Positions 43,562-51,949 of a stretch of 64,000 nucleotides of DNA are shown here, piece by piece (position 1 is the first letter of the stretch; the number at the start of each line of letters is the position of its first letter). Position numbers and translations under genes: made by a program. The stretch comes from Thermicanus aegyptius DSM 12793 (GTDB taxonomy: Bacteria > Bacillota > Bacilli > Thermicanales > Thermicanaceae), in assembly GCF_000510645.1 (NCBI RefSeq), contig NZ_KI783301.1, forward strand, positions 1,960,420 through 2,024,419, in the 5' to 3' direction. The notes below the pieces were generated by a model, which saw only the letters and a list, made by a program, of their open reading frames with translations, did not search any database and had not been told where the DNA came from.

Positions 43562-43814
43562 GGGGACGGGAGTGGGAATTGTGGGATAAGTGGTCAGATG
43601 GGATGGGAGGGGAAGGATCTCAACAAATGGATAACCCCGATCAGGTACATACCCGTGTTTTACCTTTGTTTGAATTAACTCAACTAATCGGAATTGCAAT
43701 CGACTTTAAATACTAACGTTTTATCGTCAGCCCTCTTCATTAAGAAATAAATGATATGAAAATTCAGGTGCAAAAGTTGATTTTTATGTTCCTGCACCAC
43801 AGCTTGATTAAGCC

Positions 43815-43845
43815 ACAAAAAAGGTGCCGCTATTCACGACACCCA
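43815..43845 (-). terminator. Terminator of the 43860 gene (GGTG...CACC family)
   Basis: Read leftward, GGTGTCGTGaatagCGGCACC is followed by six T, 15 bases after the stop at 43860. It shares the GGTGTC/GGCACC core with other terminators of the element. Confidence 0.75.
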
Positions 43846-43859
43846 TCAATGAATTGCCT

Positions 43860-44198
43860 TTAATCTTCTTCTTCTGAAAATAAAACCCTCGATAGTCTTT
43901 GGTACTTCTTCACGATCCGATAGACTTTAGGATGAGGACTGTACATTTCAACCTGGAGTTCGCCAAATAATTCATGCATCCCGTAGATCGCAATTTCGAC
44001 AGGCTGATTCTTTTTGGTGAAGTACGCCTCGATCTCTGTAAACATTTGCTCGATTAACCTTAAGACAGGTTCGTCAAAGTTCCAAGGCATCGGATCAGTG
44101 AAGTAACCCTCCAGCTTTTCCTTATCGGTTAAACACGGGACAACCGGCTTTGACCAAGGAAAACGATTATGCAAATCGGCTTCAGTTATGCTGGACAT
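43860..44198 (-). CDS. Hypothetical protein, 112 aa
   Basis: Family not recognised. GCGAGGGG precedes the ATG at proper spacing. Soluble, acidic at the C-terminus (FSEEED), with a helical LIEQMFTEIEAYFTKKNQ segment and a beta-like VEIAIYGMHELFGELQVEMY. It is a single-gene unit with its own terminator, downstream of the huge surface protein gene but separated from it by another terminator. Confidence 0.7.
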   Translation of the reverse strand: MSSITEADLHNRFPWSKPVVPCLTDKEKLEGYFTDPMPWNFDEPVLRLIEQMFTEIEAYFTKKNQPVEIAIYGMHELFGELQVEMYSPHPKVYRIVKKYQRLSRVLFSEEED

Positions 44199-44272
44199 GA
44201 CAACACCCCTCGCAAAATAATAGAAAAATTGGTGTTGTAGTACTATACCGTAAATCGAAACATCATCGCAAG

Positions 44273-44306
44273 AAAAGAAGGTGCCGATTTTTTCGACACC
44301 TTCATT
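44273..44306 (-). terminator. Terminator of the huge surface protein gene (GGTG...CACC family)
   Basis: GAAGGTGtCGA...TCGgCACCTTC, followed leftward by TTTTCTT. Located about 60 bases after the stop at 44365. Confidence 0.75.
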
Positions 44307-44364
44307 TCAAGACTGCTATATCCAAATCAATGCCAAGCCTTTACAACCCCCGAACAGACAACCA

Positions 44365-47300
44365 TTACGGACTGGAGAAACTATCTAAAACACTCGCGTT
44401 GCCGACCACAAACTGCGTGGATTTCTTGACCCCGAAATCACCCTTGGAGGAATCGGCAACCATTTCGACATCCGCCACCTTGTACTGGAGCAAAGTATGA
44501 CCCGTTTTTCCTTTGGAGAAGAACTGGTTCTTATCTACCGGAACTTCCAAACCGTCAATCTCCATCGGAATTTTGTCCGTAGTCATGTAGGATGGCAGGT
44601 TGAAGGTCGTGGTGTACTCTCTTACGACCAAAATTGTCGAGTCTTCGTTGTAGAAGCCTTTACCGACAGCTAGATCGCTCGACCCCCTTATAGCATTACC
44701 AAGAGTCGCTACGATATCCTCGGTCAGTTTGGCTCCAGTGCCGCGCTCGAAAGTGTTAAAGACGTTGTCATCACCGAGGATGTGCATCCGAGTCAAGGCT
44801 TCCTTCAATTCGGTCGGCAGGTTGTTCAAGTTGCGATTGCCATTGACCCCCACCAGCTTACCACTGCGCACTTCCAAAACATAAGTTTTTACCGATTCAT
44901 CCGATTGCTCCGCCACAACTTTTCCTTGTTTACCACCATACTCCTTACCGCCAATCACCGGCTTTCCATCCGCATCGAGCGTCACCTTCCACTTGCCCTT
45001 AGCTTCATCCTTAGTCGCATATTTGGATACGAAAGCTTCATTGATTGCATCGGTCGAGTAGGTTGTGTCCGGATTCCAAGTATTTTTCAATGCGGAGTTA
45101 CCAATGTCCAAAGCGAAGGTCTTCAGTTCAAGCTGACCTTTAACATCGAAGCTCGTGGTTACCGCACTGCCTTTGTAAAGAACCTCTTTGTCTGCTGCAT
45201 TAAGACTCTTTGCTAATTGCTTGGCGTTCGAATCAGTGGCGACCGACATACCTGTTACGGTCGGATTTACATCGACGTTGACGAATTGAGCAACATTGTA
45301 CGAGACAGGTTTGATCGGGCGAAGTCTATCTCCTGCGACAAAAGCGACACTTGTGTTGCCGTTTTGATCGTCATACGCCATCAAGACTTCTGGATTGACC
45401 TTCAAAGTCTCCGTACTTTGATTCGTCTCCCAATGCTTGCCGTTGACTGACTCCGAAGCATTTTCAAAAGTCTTCGGAGCGGCACTATCTTTCGGAATGT
45501 AACGCTGGAAGGTTACGGTCGTATCGTAGTCAGCCGTTGTATATTGGCTTGTAGCGTCAAATGTTCTTGGCTCCCATTTGTAATGCCAGTGACCCCCATC
45601 CTTGGTGTCATGATACCAATCCTTCACCCTGCGATCTTCGGTGTAACGGAACGGATCAACACCGCTATCGACCCCATATTGGAACAAGAAGCTCTTGGTT
45701 ACCGTTGCTTGTCCGGCAGGGGAACCTGCGGTTGCCGAACCGATACGATTATTGAACAAGATCATGTTATTTACCCAAGATGCAAATTTATTGTTGCTGA
45801 TTGTGCCGTTGTCCTTTAGAGCTAACAGGTCTCCGGCAAGGTTGAACTCGGCTGACGTGTTAAAAGGAGAAAAGCTGCGATACAGTGTATCATTGAACAA
45901 CTTAGCTCTACTGATTGCCCAAGGAACTTGGCTCAGATTAGGATTGAGTAACTTAAAGGTCACATCTGATGGCGATACGCTTGGGTTTATGAACGTCTCA
46001 ATCGGAAGTTGGAGACTGAACGTTGCCGGATTCTTAGCCGATGGAGAAATATCTTCCCAATACTTCGACAGTCGCCATTGCGGAACTTCAAGTTTGCTCT
46101 CGACCTTTTCATCTTTAGAAGTAGCTTCTTGTGCTTGAACGAATAAGGTGATTTGAGCATTGGAGAACTCACCAGTGCCTTCATATTTGTTTTCTACCGA
46201 TGATGATCCCGATGATTCGTCTCCGCCCAAATACTTGTTCAGATCGAGCGGCAAGGGAGTATCATACCCCAATCGAATTTCCCAAGTACTCGCCCCCGGA
46301 GAAGGAACAGGAATGGTTAAATCTTCGCCTACAGCTTCCTTTGTTAATACCGCTTTATTAATATTCTCATTGTCCTTCTTATCAACTAATGTGAATCTTG
46401 CGTCTTCGTCAGGAAGAATTGTATAAGTCTTCCCTTTATAAGTTACTTCCATTCCACCCCGAATCACGGAATCCGAATCATTATTGATATCAAGAACACC
46501 TAAATATCTTTCACTATGTTCCGTCCATCCGTTTACTGGAACATTGAAAACCTCGTTCGTAGGATTGCCATCTTTATCGACTACTGTGACATTCAATTGA
46601 GCATCGATTGCTGGCGTATTGGCTTGCTCAGAATCCCCATACCCCCAAGGCTGGAAGCCCCAACCACCAAATGGATTTTTGGAAACCTCTTCCGACAACG
46701 GTACACTGTCGGTTACCGGCTTTAAGGTTCTGGCATAGTAATCTCTTGCATAGGGGCGGAAACTGAACTGCAGGTTACCATTTTCCTTGTACGGAGAAGA
46801 ATCACTTCTTCCACCTTTTGGGGCTCCGCCTTTCACTACAGCTTCATACTCCCGATTTGCAGTCAACCCTTGAACAACCTTATCGGTCGGGCGAGCTTTT
46901 TGTCTTATCCAAAGATACCAATCGGTCGCTTGATGCATTGGGATGAAGGCATAATTTCGGTCATAGGCAGAGCGATTGTCCTTTACACTTACCCCCACCA
47001 CAGTCTGAGCAAAAAAGATCAGCTCACCCTTATTAAATTTATCCAACATCATTTGTTCAAAAGCACTATATTCATCTCCAGTAAGGATGCCTCTGGATTT
47101 AATAAGATCTAGATACCCCCAAACCATTAAACCACCGATGATTTGGGCATCGATTTCACTTTTGTCTTTCCGATTGGTGATATAATCTTCGATCATGGTT
47201 TTCAAAGATTCACCGATAACCCGATCACTCCCTAGTCCAGATAACGATCTATTCGAATTTTTTGGATCTATGTTGTAGAGGGCATCACCAATAATCTGTT

Positions 47301-49311
47301 CGAAGTAGTTGTAGTTGTCAATATTACGAGCAAGGTCGGCATACTTTAAGGTACGTTTCATCAATTCTTCATGACTCTTCCCGACAGGACTATTCGGATA
47401 GAGTGGATTATTTCCGTAGAGGGTCTTCACCCCTTGCCCCCGTTTGAAAGTAATTAAGCCCGAGCCTTGCTTTCTCCACAGGGTATCCGATATCTTACTT
47501 GGAGCCATATAGAACATCAAGTCTTCATAATCAAACTTGAAGGGATCTTCAAGATCAGCAACCCCTGAGGAATTTGATAAGACCTTCTCGCCACTTGGCT
47601 TTACCTTGTTCGGAATGAAACCGAACTGAAGGACTGCAATTTGATTTGATGTCTGAAATTCTCCCGCTGGAGTCGGAGAAGTCGGTGTTCCTGGTGCAGG
47701 ATCAGTTCCTCCGATACTCGCGATACTCGAATCTCCTGATGCGTAGACTGATACAGGCATTACTGCTGAAAAAAGTGAAGTTAAGAGTGTCGTAACCAAT
47801 AAAAGACTCATCAATTTTGTTTTAGCTATCGATTTTTTGCGATTGTTCATATACCCCATGAGACCTCCAAATGCAATTATCACTGATACCCCAAACAAGA
47901 TGACTAAATAAATGATTGGGTCGCCGGTATACGGCGTGCTTGCCGAACCTCCAAATACCACTCCAGCACCTAAAATGACTCTGGTAATCGGGGATTTGGC
48001 GTCAATAGCGACCGTCTCCACTTTGCCCGTATCGTTGTCCTTAATCATGTACGACTCGCCTGGTGCTACGGCAAAGGTTTTGGGTTTCGTTCCTTTGTAC
48101 TGCTTGTCAGCGATCTTGGGGACGTTGATGACTGAGAAGCTGTAAGGGTTGCCATCCTTGCTGATTTCGAGAACATGTTTCGGCTGAATCGTGCCCTTGA
48201 TGCCCCCTTTACCCCCTTGGACGGAGAGAGAAGCGGAAGCAAGCTTAATATCTGCATACTTGGCGTTGGAAACCTCGAGTTTGTACTGTCCGTCAGCTAA
48301 TCCTTGGATGGTCGTGCTGTCAAGATTGAGCGTATGAGTGCTCGTCACCCCATTTGCATCCGTTAGGGTGAGGTCGAACTCCGACCAAGCTTTGCTCAAG
48401 TCAGTATTAGCATTGGTCGACAGAGAAACAGCAATCTTGCTATCGGATTTAGAAGTTGCTGATTTGAAAATGATGGGCAGGATGACCGCAGACTTCTGTA
48501 TTCCTGCAACCACTGGTGCCGGTAGCTCGACCTCGGCTTTGTTGGAGCCATTTATTGCTGTCAACCCCTTTGAGGATACGAGGAACTTCCATGTCAACTT
48601 GTCGGTGTCGAGCCAGATCATACCGTTGTCGTCTGAAGTCGCTTGGAATGAGCCTTTGCCCTCCAACAGCTTGATCTCGACAGGTGTCTTCTTTAACGGA
48701 GTGCCGGACTCCGATTGAAGCGAAAGACCAACCTTCTTCGGGTTGGTTACCAAAGATGCTGTGAGCGGGTTGAGCTTGGTTGCGGTCAGGTCTCGGAAAG
48801 CTCGCTCATCGTTGTCGCCCTCAAAATAAGTGAACTGGTCGATGGTAAACTTGACGTGAGTGTTCAACTTGAGATGGTAGCCATTGAAGTTAATCTCCTC
48901 GATGATGCCATCCGTCTTTCGCAAGATTAAAGCCAATTCATCGCCAAATCGATACCCCGGATGATTAAAGATCAGGCGGTACTTCCCGTCTTGGTAATTC
49001 TGGCTGTTGCCTGTAGCGGAACTGATTAACTTGTCGGTCTGGACATCCCAAAGCTCCAAGGTGAACTCTGGAATGTAGGTACTGGTATCGGTCGGATAGT
49101 AAATGTCCACATACAGACCGTCCGTTACAACCCCTTGACTATTGTCAGTCAACTGCTCGGGTTGAGTGGGTAGACTGGACTCACTAGTCGGAGTGGGATT
49201 GGTGGGAACTGTGGTCTCTGTGTTTCCGGTTGACTCAGCGGCGAAAGCTGAAGCTGAGAACAGCGAGAAACATAGAGCCAGTGAAGCCATGATGGTAAAC
49301 AACTTCCTCAT
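44365..49311 (-). CDS. Huge fused surface protein with internal sorting signal and second signal peptide
   Basis: 1648 residues from the ATG at 49311 (AAGGAGGAGA just upstream; the longer upstream frame has no ribosome site). Part 1 (1-500) has a signal peptide ending SAFAAES, then Thr/Pro-rich and Ig-like regions (about 30-440), then PYTGD near 458 followed by a hydrophobic stretch and NNRKKS, the layout of a sortase C-terminal signal. Part 2 starts at Met501 with MSLLLVTTLLTSLFSAVMPV and SVYASG, a typical signal peptide, but without its own ribosome site. About 1120 extracellular residues follow with no anchor. It looks like two secreted-protein genes fused in frame. Signal peptidase could split the product. 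Specific function unknown. Confidence 0.85.
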   Translation of the reverse strand: MRKLFTIMASLALCFSLFSASAFAAESTGNTETTVPTNPTPTSESSLPTQPEQLTDNSQGVVTDGLYVDIYYPTDTSTYIPEFTLELWDVQTDKLISSATGNSQNYQDGKYRLIFNHPGYRFGDELALILRKTDGIIEEINFNGYHLKLNTHVKFTIDQFTYFEGDNDERAFRDLTATKLNPLTASLVTNPKKVGLSLQSESGTPLKKTPVEIKLLEGKGSFQATSDDNGMIWLDTDKLTWKFLVSSKGLTAINGSNKAEVELPAPVVAGIQKSAVILPIIFKSATSKSDSKIAVSLSTNANTDLSKAWSEFDLTLTDANGVTSTHTLNLDSTTIQGLADGQYKLEVSNAKYADIKLASASLSVQGGKGGIKGTIQPKHVLEISKDGNPYSFSVINVPKIADKQYKGTKPKTFAVAPGESYMIKDNDTGKVETVAIDAKSPITRVILGAGVVFGGSASTPYTGDPIIYLVILFGVSVIIAFGGLMGYMNNRKKSIAKTKLMSLLLVTTLLTSLFSAVMPVSVYASGDSSIASIGGTDPAPGTPTSPTPAGEFQTSNQIAVLQFGFIPNKVKPSGEKVLSNSSGVADLEDPFKFDYEDLMFYMAPSKISDTLWRKQGSGLITFKRGQGVKTLYGNNPLYPNSPVGKSHEELMKRTLKYADLARNIDNYNYFEQIIGDALYNIDPKNSNRSLSGLGSDRVIGESLKTMIEDYITNRKDKSEIDAQIIGGLMVWGYLDLIKSRGILTGDEYSAFEQMMLDKFNKGELIFFAQTVVGVSVKDNRSAYDRNYAFIPMHQATDWYLWIRQKARPTDKVVQGLTANREYEAVVKGGAPKGGRSDSSPYKENGNLQFSFRPYARDYYARTLKPVTDSVPLSEEVSKNPFGGWGFQPWGYGDSEQANTPAIDAQLNVTVVDKDGNPTNEVFNVPVNGWTEHSERYLGVLDINNDSDSVIRGGMEVTYKGKTYTILPDEDARFTLVDKKDNENINKAVLTKEAVGEDLTIPVPSPGASTWEIRLGYDTPLPLDLNKYLGGDESSGSSSVENKYEGTGEFSNAQITLFVQAQEATSKDEKVESKLEVPQWRLSKYWEDISPSAKNPATFSLQLPIETFINPSVSPSDVTFKLLNPNLSQVPWAISRAKLFNDTLYRSFSPFNTSAEFNLAGDLLALKDNGTISNNKFASWVNNMILFNNRIGSATAGSPAGQATVTKSFLFQYGVDSGVDPFRYTEDRRVKDWYHDTKDGGHWHYKWEPRTFDATSQYTTADYDTTVTFQRYIPKDSAAPKTFENASESVNGKHWETNQSTETLKVNPEVLMAYDDQNGNTSVAFVAGDRLRPIKPVSYNVAQFVNVDVNPTVTGMSVATDSNAKQLAKSLNAADKEVLYKGSAVTTSFDVKGQLELKTFALDIGNSALKNTWNPDTTYSTDAINEAFVSKYATKDEAKGKWKVTLDADGKPVIGGKEYGGKQGKVVAEQSDESVKTYVLEVRSGKLVGVNGNRNLNNLPTELKEALTRMHILGDDNVFNTFERGTGAKLTEDIVATLGNAIRGSSDLAVGKGFYNEDSTILVVREYTTTFNLPSYMTTDKIPMEIDGLEVPVDKNQFFSKGKTGHTLLQYKVADVEMVADSSKGDFGVKKSTQFVVGNASVLDSFSSP

Positions 49312-49453
49312 TCTCTCTTCTCCTCCTTGGGAAATCTTAGATTGGATCGGGATGCCTTGATGGTTGGCATTCAATCTCCCTGATAGATGTAAAATTGATT
49401 GGGATTTAGATCGAAAACGTGAATGAACTCCGTAAGAAATGTTGGGAATTGAA

Positions 49454-49482
49454 AAAGACGGTGCCGGGTGGGACACCGTCTC
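49454..49482 (-). terminator. Terminator (GGTG...CACC family)
   Basis: GACGGTGtcccacccggCACCGTC, followed leftward by TTTTTC. It lies 295 bases downstream of the 49777 gene, beyond that gene's own hairpin. Confidence 0.7.
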
Positions 49483-49735
49483 GGGATGCGGAGTAAAGTG
49501 TTTCTTCAGCAATATTCATTTTGCAAAATCCACTGAGTGCAATATCCTAAAATCTGGTGGGTATACCCCCAGTAAATATTGGTTCACGATTACGTTTAAA
49601 GTCTCAACCTGTTTATCAAGTCCGTTGTTCGCACTACTGAATATTAATCAGTCCTATCGTTACTACTTGTATTTTTTCTTAATTTCCATGTCCAAAAGAA
49701 GAAAAGATCTCTGAAAAAAATTTTCGGAAAATACT

Positions 49736-49768
49736 AAGGCGATGTCGCTCAAGACATCGCCTTAGTAC
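49736..49768 (-). terminator. Hairpin at the end of the stalk/transglutaminase-like gene
   Basis: GGCGATGTC(ttgagc)GACATCGCC, a perfect 9-bp stem, directly after the stop at 49777. A weak A/T-rich tail follows. Confidence 0.65.
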
Positions 49769-49776
49769 TCACTATC

Positions 49777-51345
49777 CTATTCAAATAGAGTTCCAAAAGT
49801 GGGCTGCGAAATAACATATGATCCGTTGGATATGGCTTTTTTAGGATCTGCTTTCCTAAATGCCCCCGAACCCGTTTCCCACCATTCTCCGTTGATTTGA
49901 ATCAACACTTCTGCGTGGTTGTTTCCACCAATAATCATGGTGTTAAAGCCTAGACTGTCGAAAACGGCTGAATACGTCTCGGCTATTGGATCACAATCAA
50001 TTCTGTTCAAAATTAGTGCATCATAGAGAGAACGAGGTGTCCCGTCAAGCGGATCAGTCTTACCTTGGAGCAAGTCAATTGCAACTGTTGATGCCTTACT
50101 TACTGTTCTGATCACATCCTTACTGACACCCGCTTTAACAAGTTCACCGATACTTCCTTCAGCAATTTTAAGACCAATATTTCGTTCGGATCGATCCCTC
50201 CGGTCTCCTGACCATCTCTCACCTTCAAGAAATAACTCGTAATACTCGTTGTACATTCCACCAAAGACAACATCGTCAAACCCCTTTAAAGCGTCCTCTA
50301 CAATCGCGAGAGACTGGTCATATTCAGATTGAGTTGATACTCCATACGTATGACGACCATACTTTACCTTAATTCCGTTAATTACCTGTTGTGAAGCTTG
50401 ATCGGTATTTCCTGCACTTTCAATGTAAGCGGTCATTGTTGACCCATCCCATTTTACCGCTGCGCCAAGGGCTTCGCTGACGAAACGTAATGGAACCATC
50501 GTATTCCCGTTGATGGATTGTGCCTTGGCGGTCAGTTTCACCGGACTACCATTGATATAAGCAATGTCTCTATCTAACGTTAATCTTATTACGGTATTGC
50601 CCTTGGTTGCGGTGACTGTTCGGGTTTCCCCGTCCCATTTGATCTCGGCTCCCAATTTCTCAAAGATTGCTCTCATTGGAACCATCGTACTGCCCTCGAT
50701 GATAACTGCAGGTTGGGGGAAGGATTGGATTTGACCGTCCATGACTACGGTGACGTTATTCTCGGCTACGGACGCGATTCGTACTTCAGCCTTTTTATAA
50801 ACTGGCGGTGGGGAAGCATGATTTGAAGGAGTGGACATCCCCATTTTTGCCTCAATGCTTTGTAATGTCTCGTTGATCGAATTCCCTTTTCCCCTAAGCT
50901 CCGTCAAACCATCCCCGCCATATTGAGCAATCACTAACTTAGTGTCCAAAATGGCATCCTTCAATCCAAATGTGAACCTATAGCTGATATCGTCATTCAA
51001 TTTGTCATCAATAGCATGAAGGCTATTCGATATCGCTTGCAGATTCTTGGGACTCCATCCAATGTCCTCGATGGCTTTGATCGCCATTCGTAAATTGATC
51101 ACAAGCTCATCTTCTTGGACTTGGATTTGCTGTGAAGCTTGAACAGAGGTTGGGAAATTGGGTAGATCGGGTGAGGTCGCTGCAAAAGCGGATACCCCTC
51201 CCATAGCGATATTGCTCAGCATGAACGAACTTATCAGGATTCCCTTTATAACGAGATCGAATGAACGTTTCGGCTTACTATGTCGAGTATACGTAGCTTC
51301 CATCTGCAATTTAACATCCTCATTTACATATGGCTTGTTTCTCAT
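49777..51345 (-). CDS. Secreted stalk-domain protein with transglutaminase-like C-terminus
   Basis: 522 residues from the ATG at 51345 (AGGAGG nine bases upstream; the earlier ATG overlaps that site). It has a short basic N-terminus, a signal-anchor-like hydrophobic stretch (about 27-50, ISSFMLSNIAMGGVSAFAA), a helical region (about 60-160), and two copper amine oxidase N-terminal-type stalk motifs (VIIEGSTMVPMRAIFEKLGA; NTMVPLRFVSEALGAAVKW). The C-terminal domain has RIDCDPIAETYSAVF and GGNNHAEVLIQINGEWW, the Cys and His blocks of transglutaminase-like cysteine proteases/peptidases. The third (acid) residue is less clear. It is probably a cell-wall-associated enzyme. The substrate is unknown. 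Confidence 0.82.
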   Translation of the reverse strand: MRNKPYVNEDVKLQMEATYTRHSKPKRSFDLVIKGILISSFMLSNIAMGGVSAFAATSPDLPNFPTSVQASQQIQVQEDELVINLRMAIKAIEDIGWSPKNLQAISNSLHAIDDKLNDDISYRFTFGLKDAILDTKLVIAQYGGDGLTELRGKGNSINETLQSIEAKMGMSTPSNHASPPPVYKKAEVRIASVAENNVTVVMDGQIQSFPQPAVIIEGSTMVPMRAIFEKLGAEIKWDGETRTVTATKGNTVIRLTLDRDIAYINGSPVKLTAKAQSINGNTMVPLRFVSEALGAAVKWDGSTMTAYIESAGNTDQASQQVINGIKVKYGRHTYGVSTQSEYDQSLAIVEDALKGFDDVVFGGMYNEYYELFLEGERWSGDRRDRSERNIGLKIAEGSIGELVKAGVSKDVIRTVSKASTVAIDLLQGKTDPLDGTPRSLYDALILNRIDCDPIAETYSAVFDSLGFNTMIIGGNNHAEVLIQINGEWWETGSGAFRKADPKKAISNGSYVISQPTFGTLFE

Positions 51346-51515
51346 TAGGCTGACCTCCTTCATCGAACGTGTACTTCATGTAATGTAACTTAGATCGATT
51401 TTCTTATCGAAAAATTTAGAAAAAATCCCTATCTAAAAAATATCCGCTCCTATATTACACACTTCACTCAAGATTATCTTCATCCAAGGACTTACGCTTA
51501 ACCAAAAGGCAACAT

Positions 51516-51719
51516 TCAATTATCTTCAATTATCTTCGATGATCTCGCATCGGACACTTCACCGTGATAAAGAATATACTTTTTGATCCCCTTTAAGGAG
51601 AGCAGTCCTTTGTCCATTGACCAAGTAAAGGTATCAAAGGTGGCAACGAATAGATTTGACCAAGTGATAAAACCTGTGCCATCAGAACCGAAATAAATAC
51701 CTTCACCCTCCGTATGCAT
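51516..51719 (-). pseudogene. Possible gene fragment, 67 codons
   Basis: The frame reads MHTEGEGIYFGSDGTGFITW then SNLFVATFDTFTW, which looks like real beta-rich protein. There is no ribosome site and a stop lies 12 codons upstream in frame, so it may be a remnant of a longer gene. Family not recognised. Confidence 0.3.
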
Positions 51720-51901
51720 AAGTAACGATACCGCTTGTCCAGAAACCGATTAGATCGATCAAAAAATCTGACCACCATCAAGTTTTTCTAAAAAGGCGTG
51801 GTATCCTTAACTTACAGAAATTTTGATTATGTTTCAAGTCGGATTTTTGAAATAAATTTTTACTCGTTATAAAAAATAAATCGACCAAAAACTCAACCAA
51901 C

Positions 51902-51935
51902 GAAAAGAAGGTGCCAATTTTTATTGCACCTTCAA
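51902..51935 (-). terminator. Terminator after maf, of the element's GGTG...CACC family
   Basis: GAAGGTGC...GCACCTTC, followed leftward by TTTTCG. Very like the terminator at 44273-44306 inside the element. Its presence directly after the maf 3' end suggests that this end was brought by the element. Confidence 0.75.
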
Positions 51936-51949
51936 ATGCGAACTTCTTT

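Larger units (their letters stand above)
43122..43859. other. Non-coding region with two terminators, 738 bp
   Basis: Contains terminators at 43528-43561 and 43815-43845. Between them lies a pyrimidine-rich leftward stretch (CCCACTCCCGTCCCC and similar) that opens a 60-codon frame (43517-43699) without a ribosome site; it is not called. Confidence 0.5.
49312..49776. other. Intergenic region, 465 bp
   Basis: Holds the upstream region of the huge surface protein gene and two leftward terminators (49454-49482 and 49736-49768). No gene seen between them. Confidence 0.5.
51346..51949. other. Region between the stalk protein and maf, 604 bp
   Basis: AT-rich. Holds a doubtful small frame (51516-51719) and the maf terminator (51902-51935). 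No integrase or att-like direct repeat was recognised here. Confidence 0.5.

Noticed and set aside
43517-43699. 60-codon leftward frame rich in Pro and Thr
   Set aside because: No ribosome site and a low-complexity pyrimidine tract; similar tracts occur non-coding at 10690-10750.
49312-49512. N-terminal extension of the huge surface protein (67 codons)
   Set aside because: The strong ribosome site and signal peptide place the start at 49311.
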